Assembly: GCA_000403295.2 (NCBI GenBank) | Contig: KE159605.1 | Coordinates: forward strand, 1,882,193 to 1,946,192 | Source of the DNA: Lachnospiraceae bacterium M18-1 | Lineage (GTDB): Bacteria > Bacillota > Clostridia > Lachnospirales > Lachnospiraceae | Reading direction: 5' to 3' | DNA: 64,000 nt | Shown here: positions 1 to 8,767 of the stretch, piece by piece | How positions within the stretch are numbered: the stretch's first letter is position 1 | Layout of the letters: each line of letters starts with the position of its first letter | The notes under the pieces: generated by a model | What the model saw: only the letters and a program-made list of their open reading frames with translations | Database searches by the model: none | What the model was told of the DNA's origin: nothing | Position numbers and translations under genes: made by a program

Positions 1-1680
1 GGCATGGGCGACAAGACCGGGGCGGTGTCGTTCTTACAGATACTTGCGCCGGAACTCAATGACCGCCTGCTTGCCGACCTCTTGAACGTGGACGGGCATT
101 TACTGGTAAACCTGCATATCCGCAGTATCGACCAGAGCGAAGCCATAAAGACGGTAAAGCGCAAGATTACCGACCTTGACGCAATGAAGATAGCCGAGCA
201 GAAAAAGGCGGTACGCAGCGGCTACGATATGGATATTATACCGTCCGACCTTGCCACCTACGGCGGGGACGCTAAAGATTTGTTACGGGACTTGCAGAGC
301 CGCAACGAGCGAATGTTTTTACTCACGTTCCTTGTGGTAAACCTTGCTGACAACAGGCAGCAGCTTGAAAACCAGATATTCCAGACGACGGGCGTGGCGC
401 AGAAAGCCAACTGTTCCCTTGTGCGCCTTGACTATCAGCAGGAAGCCGGGCTTATATCGTCCCTGCCTTTGGGACTGAATGACATTCCCATACAGCGGGG
501 GCTTACCACGTCAAGCACGGCTATTTTCGTGCCGTTTACCACGCAGGAGCTTTTCCAGAACGGGGAAGCCCTCTACTACGGCTTGAACGCACTTTCAAGC
601 AACATGATACTTGCGGACAGGAAAAAGCTCAAAAACCCTAACGGTTTGATTTTGGGAACGCCGGGAAGCGGCAAGAGCTTTTCTGCCAAGCGTGAGATCA
701 CTAACGTATTCCTTGTGGCAGACAAAAAGGACTGTATCTTGATATGCGACCCCGAAGCCGAGTACGCCCCGCTTGTCAACCGTTTAGGCGGGCAGGTAGT
801 GAAAATCTCCCCCACAAGCAGGGACTTTGTGAACCCTATGGACTTGAACCTCAATTATTCCGAGGACGAAAGCCCCCTGTCGCTGAAAAGCGATTTTATC
901 TTATCCCTCTGCGAGCTTGTCGTTGGCGGCAAAAGCGGCTTAGAGCCTATTGAAAAGACCGTCATTGACAGAGCCGTGCGGGAAGTCTACCGGGAATACC
1001 TTGCAGACCCCGAACCGTCCAAAATGCCGATACTGGAAGATTTATACAACGCACTAAAGAAACAGCCGGAAGCGGAAGCTGCACGGGTAGCCGCCGCACT
1101 GGAACTGTATGTGCATGGAAGCCTTAACGTGTTCAACCACCGCACCAACATAGACATACATAACCGCCTTGTCTGCTTTGACATTAAGGAATTAGGCAAA
1201 CAGCTCAAAAAGTTAGGTATGCTTATCATACAAGACCAAGTCTGGGGGCGTGTGACCGAGAACAGGGAACTCCACGCTAACACATGGTTCTATTGTGATG
1301 AATTTCACTTGCTGTTAAAGGAGGAACAGACAGCCGCCTATTCCGTGGAGATTTGGAAGCGTTTCAGAAAATGGGGCGGCATACCGACAGGCATAACGCA
1401 GAATGTCAAAGACCTGCTTGCAAGCCGGGAAATCGAAAATATCTTTGAGAACTCCGATTTTATCTATATGCTGAACCAAGCGGGCGGCGACAGGCAGATT
1501 TTGGCGAAACAGTTAGGCATATCCAATAAGCAGCTTTCCTATGTGACCCACTCCGAAGCCGGGCAGGGGCTTATCTTCTACGGGAATGTGATACTGCCCT
1601 TTGTAGACCGCTTCCCGACCGACACGGAGCTTTACCGCATAATGACGACACGCCCGGAGGAACTTGCCAATGGGACATAA
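1..1680 (+). CDS. virB4: VirB4/TraE-type conjugation ATPase (5' end missing)
   Basis: Energises the type IV secretion (conjugation) apparatus at the inner face of the membrane. The frame is open from base 1, so the N-terminal part lies upstream of the window; about 559 residues are visible. Walker A is GTPGSGKS at visible residues 219-226 and the Walker B region is WFYCDEFHLL near residue 429. A C-terminal stretch (GGIPTGITQNVKDLL) matches the conserved late motifs of VirB4 ATPases. The stop TAA overlaps the start of the next gene by 11 bp, indicating a translationally coupled operon. Confidence 0.93.
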   Translation, partial: GMGDKTGAVSFLQILAPELNDRLLADLLNVDGHLLVNLHIRSIDQSEAIKTVKRKITDLDAMKIAEQKKAVRSGYDMDIIPSDLATYGGDAKDLLRDLQSRNERMFLLTFLVVNLADNRQQLENQIFQTTGVAQKANCSLVRLDYQQEAGLISSLPLGLNDIPIQRGLTTSSTAIFVPFTTQELFQNGEALYYGLNALSSNMILADRKKLKNPNGLILGTPGSGKSFSAKREITNVFLVADKKDCILICDPEAEYAPLVNRLGGQVVKISPTSRDFVNPMDLNLNYSEDESPLSLKSDFILSLCELVVGGKSGLEPIEKTVIDRAVREVYREYLADPEPSKMPILEDLYNALKKQPEAEAARVAAALELYVHGSLNVFNHRTNIDIHNRLVCFDIKELGKQLKKLGMLIIQDQVWGRVTENRELHANTWFYCDEFHLLLKEEQTAAYSVEIWKRFRKWGGIPTGITQNVKDLLASREIENIFENSDFIYMLNQAGGDRQILAKQLGISNKQLSYVTHSEAGQGLIFYGNVILPFVDRFPTDTELYRIMTTRPEELANGT

Positions 1681-2470
1681 AAAAGCAGCCGTGACCGTAC
1701 AGAAGATTGACCCGGAAACGGCGGTTGCGTTTATCCGCAGATACCATTATTCAAAGGTGCTGCCCCGTCTGAACAAACACTATTTAGGTTTTTTTGAGGG
1801 CGGGCAGCTCTCCGGCGTTGCCCTGTTAGGTTGGGGGACGCAGCCCTTACAGACGATAAGGAAGATTTTCCCGGCGCATGACCTTACAACAGCGTCCTAT
1901 GTGGAAATCGGAAAAATGTGCTTTCTCCCGGAAAAGAACCGCACCGGGTATTTTGGCAGCCTTGCGCTCTCCGCACTCACACGTTGGGTACGGGACAACA
2001 CGGGCTGCCTTTTCCTTTACACACTTGCGGACGGCATTATGGGGAAATGCGGCTATGTGTACCAAGCGTCAAATTTCCGCTACTTAGGGCATTTCACAAC
2101 GAGCGTTTACCGGGACAGTTCCACCGGGGAGAAGATACACCCCCGAAGTGCCGGGCAGCTCTTAGCCGAGAACGCCGCCCTAGAGGGCGTAAAAAAGAAA
2201 TGTTGGCTGACCTATGACTTTTGCGCCGCAAAGGGGATTGAGAAGATAAACGGGCGTATGTTCCGCTATATCTACCCGCTGACCGTGGAAGCAAAAAACA
2301 TCTTGAACAGCTACCCGCAGTACAGGGACTTACCCCGCCCCAAAGACAAAGATTTATATTTTGCCGTCCGTACAGGGCAAAGGCAGTACACGCAGATACC
2401 GCAGCCCCGTTTCAACCGGGACGTATGCAACTATAACCCGCAGAAATACGGGAATGAAAGGAGAAAATAA
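1670..2470 (+). CDS. Mom-like / GNAT-like conserved ICE protein
   Basis: A protein of 266 residues found beside VirB4 in Tn1549-like elements; homologues are often labelled Mom-family DNA modification proteins. Mom modifies adenine in phage Mu DNA, so a role in shielding transferred DNA from restriction is possible, but this is inference. ATG 1670 is chosen because GGAGG (1656-1660) stands 9 bp upstream; a TTG two codons earlier is ignored. Visible features include a GNAT-like middle region (SYVEIGKMCFLP, then GYFGSLALSALTRWV) and a C-terminus rich in basic and aromatic residues. It starts inside virB4 and is followed 3 bp later by the next gene. Confidence 0.6.
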   Translation: MGHKKAAVTVQKIDPETAVAFIRRYHYSKVLPRLNKHYLGFFEGGQLSGVALLGWGTQPLQTIRKIFPAHDLTTASYVEIGKMCFLPEKNRTGYFGSLALSALTRWVRDNTGCLFLYTLADGIMGKCGYVYQASNFRYLGHFTTSVYRDSSTGEKIHPRSAGQLLAENAALEGVKKKCWLTYDFCAAKGIEKINGRMFRYIYPLTVEAKNILNSYPQYRDLPRPKDKDLYFAVRTGQRQYTQIPQPRFNRDVCNYNPQKYGNERRK

Positions 2471-2473
2471 GCC

Positions 2474-3259
2474 ATGAGCGCAAAGACCACCAAGCAGCAG
2501 GAAGCCTTGACAGAGCTTCTTGACCTGCTCACACAGAACGGCAAAAAGCAGGAAGCCGCAGAGCTTTCCGCACTGTTCGCACAGTTTTCCGCTATGGAAA
2601 CGCAGTACGGGAAAGTCCTTTCCGAGCTTTCCGCAGTCCGTGAACAGCTTGCCACGCTCCATGACGGGGGAAACAGAACCGCCGCCATGCAGGAAACCAA
2701 GCAGACGCAGGCACATATCACGCAGGCAAAAGAAACCCTCTCCCACTTAAAGGAGGATATGACAGACCGTATCAGAAAGACGCTTGCCGCCGTAAAACAG
2801 CACGGCATTTCTGCACTGAACAAGGCGGCTGACTTCTTAGGCATTAAAAAGGCACTTGCGGAGATGAAAGGGAACGTACAGGACGCTATCGCTTCCACGC
2901 AGGGCAGCATTGACCGTATCAACGCCATAGGCAGCGAACTCCACGCCCTCAATGAACACGCCAAGAACTTAGGGCGGGCATTGACGGGAAAGGAACGCAA
3001 AGAGCTGACGCAGCGCAACGAGGACAAGGGTGTGCTTGCCGCCATTGCCAAGCCCTTAAAACGCCATAAAGCCACGTTGGAGGGCATGGAAAAGAATATT
3101 GACCGGGCAATGGCACGGGTGGAACGGTTGGAGCAGGCAGCCGCCAAAGGCAGGGAGAAAGAAAAGCCCTCTATCCGGGAGGAAATCAAAGCCGCCAAGA
3201 AGCCAGAGCAGGCAAAGAAACAGACCGCACCGCAGAAAACACAGGAAGTAAGCCTTTAA
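2474..3259 (+). CDS. Coiled-coil conserved ICE protein (DUF6674-like)
   Basis: A 261-residue, highly charged, mostly helical protein with no membrane segment, conserved at this position in related elements (I recall the label DUF6674; unverified). Residues 1-70 and 130-220 look like coiled coils rich in Gln, Glu, Lys and Ala. The C-terminal 40 residues are basic and contain KEKPSIREEIKAAKK, closely related to tails on two downstream ICE proteins (see findings). It sits between the Mom-like gene (3-bp gap) and the NlpC/P60 gene (12-bp gap), inside the transfer operon. Its biochemical role is unknown. Confidence 0.75.
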   Translation: MSAKTTKQQEALTELLDLLTQNGKKQEAAELSALFAQFSAMETQYGKVLSELSAVREQLATLHDGGNRTAAMQETKQTQAHITQAKETLSHLKEDMTDRIRKTLAAVKQHGISALNKAADFLGIKKALAEMKGNVQDAIASTQGSIDRINAIGSELHALNEHAKNLGRALTGKERKELTQRNEDKGVLAAIAKPLKRHKATLEGMEKNIDRAMARVERLEQAAAKGREKEKPSIREEIKAAKKPEQAKKQTAPQKTQEVSL

Positions 3260-3271
3260 GGGGGTGCATTT

Positions 3272-5248
3272 ATGCAGGAATTTAAGGCAAAAGCAAAGAC
3301 CACGCAGAAAATGACCCGTGACGGCGTTGTGGCAACCAACAAGGCAACCGGGGAACAGACCCGGAAAAGCAGCCGGGAAACAGACGATTTTTCCGGCGAT
3401 ACAGCGGAAAACGTGACCGGGAAAGCCTTTGACCGTGCCGCCACCGAAAGGCAGCGTCACAAGGTAAAGAAACGCCGCAGAAAGACAGAAAAGGAAGCAA
3501 AGCAGGCGCAGGAAGCAACAGGGAAACAGACTTCCCGCCTGCAATTTTCCGAAGCGGAGCGCAGCGACCCGGAGCTTGCAAAGTATGTAAAAAAGTCCGA
3601 GAAAGCCGCTGACAGACTGGAAGCGGCAAGGGAAAAGATACCCAAGCAGAAACGCATTAAAGCCGCAAGGGAGTTTGACGAAGCCACCGGGCGGGCAAAG
3701 ACCCGCCTGTACTTTGAAAAGACCGACAAGCCGCCAAACGGCAAGCTCCACCACAACCCGGCAGACAGACCCATAAGGGAAATCAAGAATTATGTGCATG
3801 GGAAAGTGGGCGAGGTGGAGAAAGAAAATTCCGGCGTTGAGGGCGCACACAAGACGGAGAAACTTGCGGAAAAGGCGGGCGGCTACGCAGGACGGAAACT
3901 GAAAGAGGGCTACCGAAGCCACAAGCTAAAACCCTACCGTGCCGCCGCCAAAGCAGAAGCCGCTTCCATGAAAGCAGACACCAATTATTTATATCACAAG
4001 ACACTGAAAGAGAACCCGGAACTTGCGGGCAATCCCCTCTCCCGCTTCCACCAGAAACAGCAGATAAAAAGGCAGTACGCAAAAGATTTACGGGCGGCGC
4101 AGAAAGCCGGGAAAACAGCGGGAAAAACGGCAGGCACGGCAAAGAAAGCCGGGAAAGCCGCAGGGGAAGCCACGAAAAAGACAACGGACTTTATCGCCCG
4201 CCACTGGAAAGGCATACTGACCGTGGGCGTGTTCCTGCTTTTAATCGTGATGATATTTACCGGGCTGTCCTCATGCGCCGCCGTGATACAGGGCGGCGTT
4301 ACTTCTATCGTTGGCACTTCCTACACCGCCGAGGACGAAGCAATCCGGGAAGTGGAAGCCGATTACAAGGAACTGGAAAAGGACTTGCGGGAGGAAATCG
4401 CAGACATAGAAGCCGATTATCCCGATTATGACGAATACCAGTACCACCTTGACGAGATCGGGCATGACCCCTTTGCCCTTGCGTCCTACCTTACCGCCAA
4501 GCTCTACGACTACACAAGGCAGGAAGCACAGGCAGAATTGCAGGCATTGTTTGAAAAGCAGTACACCCTTACCCTGCGGGAAGAAATACAGACACACTAC
4601 CGCACGGAAACCACCACCGACCCGGAAACCGGGGAAACCACCACCGAGGAAGTCCCCTACGACTATTACATTCTCCATGTGACATTAACCAATAAAAACA
4701 TTGAAACCCTTGCCGGGGAACTCCTTACCCCGGAACAGAAAGAAATGTTTGACATTTACATGGAAACCAAAGGCAACAAGCCGGACGTGTTCGGGGAGGA
4801 CTACGCAACCACGCCGGGCGGCGGCGGGCAGTACACGGACTATGAGATACCGCCGGAAGCCCTCTCTGATGAACGCTTTGCCGCCATGATTGCGGAAGCG
4901 GAAAAATACTTAGGCTACCCCTATGTATGGGGCGGCAGCTCCCCGTCCACTTCCTTTGACTGTTCGGGCTTTGTGTGTTGGGTAATCAACCATTCCGGCG
5001 CAGGGAGTGTAGGCAGGACAACGGCGCAGGGTATTTTCAATTACACAACACCCATAGCACCAAGCGAAGCCAAGCCGGGGGACATTATCTTTTTCACGGG
5101 GACTTATGACAGCGGTTCGGCGGTCAGCCATGTTGGAATTTATGTAGGTAACGGCATGATGATACATTGCGGCGACCCCATTTCCTACGCTTCCGTCAAT
5201 ACCCCGTATTGGCAGCAACACTTCTACGCCTACGGGCGTTTACCATGA
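3272..5248 (+). CDS. NlpC/P60 peptidoglycan hydrolase of the conjugation apparatus
   Basis: A membrane-anchored cell-wall hydrolase that would open peptidoglycan for the transfer channel (VirB1-like role). The 658-residue protein has a long basic cytoplasmic region (about 1-305), one membrane span (KGILTVGVFLLLIVMIFTGL, about 311-330), an acidic helical stalk, and a C-terminal NlpC/P60 domain from about residue 535. The domain shows the Cys nucleophile in SFDCSGFVCWV and the His in SAVSHVGIYVG. The start ATG follows AAGGGGG. Known: such two-part proteins are standard in Gram-positive ICE. The very long Lys/Arg-rich N-terminus with repeated AGKTAGKTAG-type segments is unusual for a pure hydrolase. 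Confidence 0.9.
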   Translation: MQEFKAKAKTTQKMTRDGVVATNKATGEQTRKSSRETDDFSGDTAENVTGKAFDRAATERQRHKVKKRRRKTEKEAKQAQEATGKQTSRLQFSEAERSDPELAKYVKKSEKAADRLEAAREKIPKQKRIKAAREFDEATGRAKTRLYFEKTDKPPNGKLHHNPADRPIREIKNYVHGKVGEVEKENSGVEGAHKTEKLAEKAGGYAGRKLKEGYRSHKLKPYRAAAKAEAASMKADTNYLYHKTLKENPELAGNPLSRFHQKQQIKRQYAKDLRAAQKAGKTAGKTAGTAKKAGKAAGEATKKTTDFIARHWKGILTVGVFLLLIVMIFTGLSSCAAVIQGGVTSIVGTSYTAEDEAIREVEADYKELEKDLREEIADIEADYPDYDEYQYHLDEIGHDPFALASYLTAKLYDYTRQEAQAELQALFEKQYTLTLREEIQTHYRTETTTDPETGETTTEEVPYDYYILHVTLTNKNIETLAGELLTPEQKEMFDIYMETKGNKPDVFGEDYATTPGGGGQYTDYEIPPEALSDERFAAMIAEAEKYLGYPYVWGGSSPSTSFDCSGFVCWVINHSGAGSVGRTTAQGIFNYTTPIAPSEAKPGDIIFFTGTYDSGSAVSHVGIYVGNGMMIHCGDPISYASVNTPYWQQHFYAYGRLP

Positions 5249-5273
5249 CAAAAATAACAGGAGGAAATTTTTT

Positions 5274-5537
5274 ATGATGAAACTGGAACGTATCGTTGCG
5301 GAGATTGAGAAAACAAAAGAAACAATCTCCAAACAGCAGGGCAGGCTACGGGAACTGGAAGCACAGAAAACCGAAGTTGAAAACCTGCAAATCGTACAAA
5401 TGGTACGGGCGTTACGCATGACCCCGGCAGAGCTTTCCGCCTTTTTACAGGGCAAGCCGGACAATGCCGCAGCAGCAGCCACAGCAACCGCAAACAGCAG
5501 CCTTTTTTCAAGACAGGAGGACACCGAGAATGAGTAA
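5274..5537 (+). CDS. DUF4315 family protein
   Basis: A small (87 aa) helical protein: residues 5-45 form a coiled coil (KLERIVAEIEKTKETISKQQ), followed by a short MVRALRMTPAELSAFLQG motif that looks like a helical hairpin, then an Ala/Thr-rich tail. Members occur between the NlpC/P60 and DUF4366 genes in Tn1549-like elements; function is unknown. ATG 5274 has GAGG 9 bp upstream. The 3' end overlaps the next start by 8 bp, implying translational coupling. Confidence 0.85.
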   Translation: MMKLERIVAEIEKTKETISKQQGRLRELEAQKTEVENLQIVQMVRALRMTPAELSAFLQGKPDNAAAAATATANSSLFSRQEDTENE

Positions 5538-6339
5538 AAAAATCTTACATACCTTTTTAGCACTTGCCGCCGCCCTTATCCTTACGGGCGGCTTTTCCAT
5601 GACCGCCTACGCAGGCGGCGGGGAGGAATACGAAGTAATTGAAACGCCCGCACCAGAGCCGGAGGAAACCGTCACGCCGAGCGACCCGCTGACCCCGGAG
5701 GGCAACGCAACCCTTGTAGATGATATTTGGGGAGAAAACAAGCAGCTTATCACAGTAACCACCAAGAACGGGAATTATTTTTATATCCTTATCGACCGTG
5801 CCACCGAGGGGGAAAACACCGTGCATTTCCTCAACATGGTAGACGAAGCCGACCTTATGGCACTCATTGAGGACGGGGAAACAGAGGAAACAACCGTCAT
5901 GCCGCAGACCTGCACCTGCAAGGAAAAATGCGAAGCCGGGGCGGTCAACGAAAGCTGCCCCGTATGCCTTAACAACCGCAATTCCTGTATCGGCGCAGAG
6001 AAAGAAACCGAGCCGGAAACCGAAGCCGAGCCGGAGCAGCCAAAGGACAGCAAAGGCACAAAAAGCCTGCTCCTGCTCTTTCTGCTGACACTCTTTGCAG
6101 GCGGCGGGGCGTTCTATTATTTCAAGTACATCAAGCCAAAGGAAACCGTAAAAGGCAGCCCCGATTTTTCCGACTTTGACTTTGACGAGGACGAGGAAGA
6201 TACGGACTATGAGGACGAAACCGATTATGACGGTTACGGGGACGGCACAGACGACACCGGGGACGATACGGAGGACACCGAAACGGACGCAGACACCGGG
6301 GAAACAGAGTTTGAGGAAGATACGGGGGACAGCGTATGA
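5530..6339 (+). CDS. DUF4366 family exported membrane protein
   Basis: A 269-residue surface protein of the conjugation machinery. ATG 5530 is chosen over an upstream start because it is followed at once by a signal peptide (KKILHTFLALAAALILTGGF ... AYAGG) and preceded by GGAGG (5516-5520). After the signal come a Pro/Glu-rich linker, a domain with five cysteines (CTCKEKCEAGAVNESCPVC), a second membrane segment (SLLLLFLLTLFAGGGAFYYF), and a very acidic Asp/Glu tail. Known: DUF4366 proteins are conserved in clostridial ICE; no function is established. The gene overlaps the next one by 4 bp. Confidence 0.88.
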   Translation: MSKKILHTFLALAAALILTGGFSMTAYAGGGEEYEVIETPAPEPEETVTPSDPLTPEGNATLVDDIWGENKQLITVTTKNGNYFYILIDRATEGENTVHFLNMVDEADLMALIEDGETEETTVMPQTCTCKEKCEAGAVNESCPVCLNNRNSCIGAEKETEPETEAEPEQPKDSKGTKSLLLLFLLTLFAGGGAFYYFKYIKPKETVKGSPDFSDFDFDEDEEDTDYEDETDYDGYGDGTDDTGDDTEDTETDADTGETEFEEDTGDSV

Positions 6340-6524
6340 CGTGGTTTACAGACAGCCCTTTTGAAAAGATGATGACACAGAAACCGGGACACGGGCGGCA
6401 TGGGGACGACACGCCGCCCGTCCCCCATTCCCCGGCTTGCGTTGGCTGCCCTTACCACAAGGGGCAAGCCCCTTGTATCGGATATTGTATCAAGAAAATC
6501 AAAAAATCATATAAGAATTTGTAG
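6336..6524 (+). CDS. Small Cys-containing conserved ICE protein
   Basis: A 62-residue protein beginning MTWFTDSPFEKMM and carrying a CVGCPY ... APCIGYC motif with four Cys, which suggests a small metal-binding site. Its ATG overlaps the stop of the DUF4366 gene (ATGA). I recall close relatives at the same place in Tn1549-like elements. It is the last GC-rich gene before the AT-rich cargo block. Confidence 0.75.
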   Translation: MTWFTDSPFEKMMTQKPGHGRHGDDTPPVPHSPACVGCPYHKGQAPCIGYCIKKIKKSYKNL

Positions 6525-6578
6525 AATAGTGTCTTTTAAACTGCTATAATAAAAAGAAAAATTATGAGGTACATATTT

Positions 6579-7220
6579 ATGGACACTATCGCAAATTGGA
6601 TTGCAAACAATCCATATCTTACAGCCGCCGGATTGCTTGCCACTTTTTTAGGACTGATACTTGCAATTATTGTTCCAATAATTCAGCGCAAACGCAAGCA
6701 GCTTTATTATACAGTTTCAACAACACAATTAGTCAACGAAAACATATCACACATTAAAGATATTGAAATACTTTTTTGCGGCAAACAAATCAATGAACTT
6801 TCTGTTACAAACATGAAAATTTGGAATAGCGGAAATGTTTTAATTACAAATGAGGATATGTACCATAATCACGAGCTGCAAGTGCTTCCACAAGGTACTT
6901 CTGAATGTACTATACTAGATGTAGATATTATTTCTCAATCTACTGATACCATACAATGTATAATAAATTCTTATCCAGAAAAGGCAAACATAATATTTCA
7001 AGCCTTTGAAAAGAAAGATTATGTTTCTTTTAATGTATATCATACGGGAGATGAAAATGCGAAATTTGTATTAGACGGAAAGATAAAAGAAGGAAAAATT
7101 GTGAATAAGACCTTAGATGTAGAAAAACAACTCTCCATGATAGCTGATATAGGTTCATTTAATATTTTTTCACTACCAGATATAATACGACTTATCTTTG
7201 CGCTTCAAAAGCGTAACTAA
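6579..7220 (+). CDS. Membrane-anchored protein of unknown function (cargo gene 1)
   Basis: First gene of a four-gene AT-rich insertion. ATG 6579 is preferred to ATG 6564 because GAGGT (6566-6570) sits 8 bp before it; a -10-like TATAAT is at 6545-6550. The 213-residue product has one N-terminal membrane span (about residues 12-34, TAAGLLATFLGLILAIIVPI), a short basic stop, then a predicted beta-rich cytoplasmic domain containing LVNENISHIKDIEILFCGK and a NSGN motif. Similar anchored proteins are scattered in genomic islands, but I cannot name a family. Codon use and AT content differ sharply from its neighbours, consistent with recent transfer. Confidence 0.8.
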   Translation: MDTIANWIANNPYLTAAGLLATFLGLILAIIVPIIQRKRKQLYYTVSTTQLVNENISHIKDIEILFCGKQINELSVTNMKIWNSGNVLITNEDMYHNHELQVLPQGTSECTILDVDIISQSTDTIQCIINSYPEKANIIFQAFEKKDYVSFNVYHTGDENAKFVLDGKIKEGKIVNKTLDVEKQLSMIADIGSFNIFSLPDIIRLIFALQKRN

Positions 7221-7246
7221 AAAGCAGAAAGAAAGGAAGTGTATTC

Positions 7247-7927
7247 ATGGACGAAAAGTTAAGCAATGTCTTACTTGCAACAGCAAAAGGCAGTGTATCA
7301 TTATTGCCCGGAGGCGGTTTATTAGCAGAATACATTGGACTTGCACAATCTTCTATTGCTGATAAACGCATGAATGAATGGAAAGATAAAGTAGAACAGA
7401 CCTTAAAAAAAATACCACAGTCTATGAGCGAGCTTGCACAAAGCGAAGAATTTTATTCTTGCGTACAAACAGCTACCACAGGAGCTATGCGGGCTTATCA
7501 AGAAGAAAAAAGAAAATGCTTTGCAAATGCTCTATATCATTCCGCTGTTAATACGAACCTAGATACAGACAAAAAATTATTCTATTTGCGCTTGCTAAAC
7601 GACTATACATTAAGCCATATAAATTTGTTACAATATTTTTCAGAAGATCAGTTTCATTCAGAAGATAGAATTAAGAAAAATGGTATGGTTACTACTATGA
7701 CATTAGGAGGAACAGAATACCCAATGACGGGAATTGTTGAAACTTTACCAGAATTTAAGAATGACACCACCTTTGTAAAGCACATTGCGGGACAGTTAAT
7801 TACTGATAGTTTGATAAGTGTTATTGATTTTGAAACCCCTGTTTCCAAAGAGCGTGCAAGATGTAAACGTATTACTCCGTATGGAAAAGCGTTTTTAGAC
7901 TTTATCAAAGAGGATAATGAGAGCTGA
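7247..7927 (+). CDS. Helical protein of unknown function (cargo gene 2)
   Basis: 226 residues; AAAGGAAG-type ribosome site and ATG 7247. The N-terminus has a hydrophobic Gly-rich segment (SVSLLPGGGLLAEYIG), followed by long amphipathic helices (about 35-130) and a C-terminal part ending RCKRITPYGKAFLDFIKE, which resembles the end of a winged-helix domain. I recall proteins of this shape in many island gene clusters without assigned function. It is 26 bp after cargo gene 1 and 2 bp before cargo gene 3, so the three are probably cotranscribed. Confidence 0.8.
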   Translation: MDEKLSNVLLATAKGSVSLLPGGGLLAEYIGLAQSSIADKRMNEWKDKVEQTLKKIPQSMSELAQSEEFYSCVQTATTGAMRAYQEEKRKCFANALYHSAVNTNLDTDKKLFYLRLLNDYTLSHINLLQYFSEDQFHSEDRIKKNGMVTTMTLGGTEYPMTGIVETLPEFKNDTTFVKHIAGQLITDSLISVIDFETPVSKERARCKRITPYGKAFLDFIKEDNES

Positions 7928-7929
7928 CT

Positions 7930-8415
7930 ATGGAGAAAAAAACATTATTTGAAATTCCTATTTACTCCATGAGTGAAAAAGAATTTAACAAGCGTTGGAA
8001 AAAAAGAAAAGATTTTTTGTATGATATGTTTATCAAAGGTGGGCATTCCGAAGAAAACGCACGACTATATGTTTCTGATAGCTGTTTCCCTAAATGTGTA
8101 TGGAAATACAATCAGATAATCGGTTTTATACGAGTATCTGTATCAAAGCATGATGTATGGTTTGATATATATCGTTCCTTAGATAACATATATTATGCAG
8201 ACAGCAAATACAAACATTTTATTCAAGATATACACGCAAATGGAACTCATTTCTATGTTTCCAACCCTACAAACGAAAGCATAAAACAAAATATTCGTGA
8301 GTGGCTAAAAGGTATTGAAAAAAGCCACTTAGAAAAAAGATTTTTTGTTGACTATTCCACTTTTAATAATATTTATGAATATGTGGATATAGCGCAAATA
8401 ATGAAATCTTTGTAA
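7930..8415 (+). CDS. Unknown protein (cargo gene 3)
   Basis: A soluble protein of 161 residues with no recognised domain, no signal peptide and no membrane segment. It is rich in aromatic and basic residues (YSMSEKEFNKRWKKRKDFLY near the N-terminus; VWFDIYRSLDNIYYADSKY in the middle). The start is 2 bp after the stop of cargo gene 2, so translation is probably coupled. AT-rich codon use matches cargo genes 1, 2 and 4 and not the ICE backbone. Confidence 0.78.
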   Translation: MEKKTLFEIPIYSMSEKEFNKRWKKRKDFLYDMFIKGGHSEENARLYVSDSCFPKCVWKYNQIIGFIRVSVSKHDVWFDIYRSLDNIYYADSKYKHFIQDIHANGTHFYVSNPTNESIKQNIREWLKGIEKSHLEKRFFVDYSTFNNIYEYVDIAQIMKSL

Positions 8416-8444
8416 CTACTAAATTTGCTTTGAAAGGAAAAACT

Positions 8445-8684
8445 ATGGATAACAAAATGGAGCTTTTTACAAAAACTGATACCACACTTGTTTATATCGC
8501 TTCTGCTGAATTTGCAAAAGAAATCTCTGGCAATAAACAACAATATGATTTTGACATATATATTCATGTTGGACGAGATAAAGGGAGCGTATCTGTCTAT
8601 GGAGATAATGACATAAAAAATATCATTCCTATCGACATGAAAACCCGTGAATACATCTTGAAATTTGCCGAGAAAGACAGGTAA
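8445..8684 (+). CDS. Small unknown protein (cargo gene 4)
   Basis: 79 residues from ATG 8445, which has GAAAGG 7 bp upstream; an in-frame TTG at 8430 overlaps that site and is not used. Predicted alpha/beta (KTDTTLVYIASAEFAK, DFDIYIHVGRDKGSVSVYG). No family recognised. It ends the cargo operon; a strong intrinsic terminator follows 33 bp downstream. Confidence 0.7.
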   Translation: MDNKMELFTKTDTTLVYIASAEFAKEISGNKQQYDFDIYIHVGRDKGSVSVYGDNDIKNIIPIDMKTREYILKFAEKDR

Positions 8685-8716
8685 TTTCTATTAATATCAA
8701 AATATCAATTCACTTT

Positions 8717-8744
8717 GAGCAATCTATTACGATTGCTCTTTTTT
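8717..8744 (+). terminator. Intrinsic terminator of the 6.5-8.7 kb cargo operon
   Basis: GAGCAATC (8717-8724) pairs perfectly with GATTGCTC (8731-8738), followed by six T. It separates the cargo operon from topB. Confidence 0.88.
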
Positions 8745-8767
8745 ATGCAAAAAAGGAGGAAATCTAT

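Noticed and set aside
6519..6550. Full promoter TTGTAG/TATAAT before the cargo operon
   Set aside because: Spacing is 20 bp, too long to claim the -35; only the -10-like box is mentioned.
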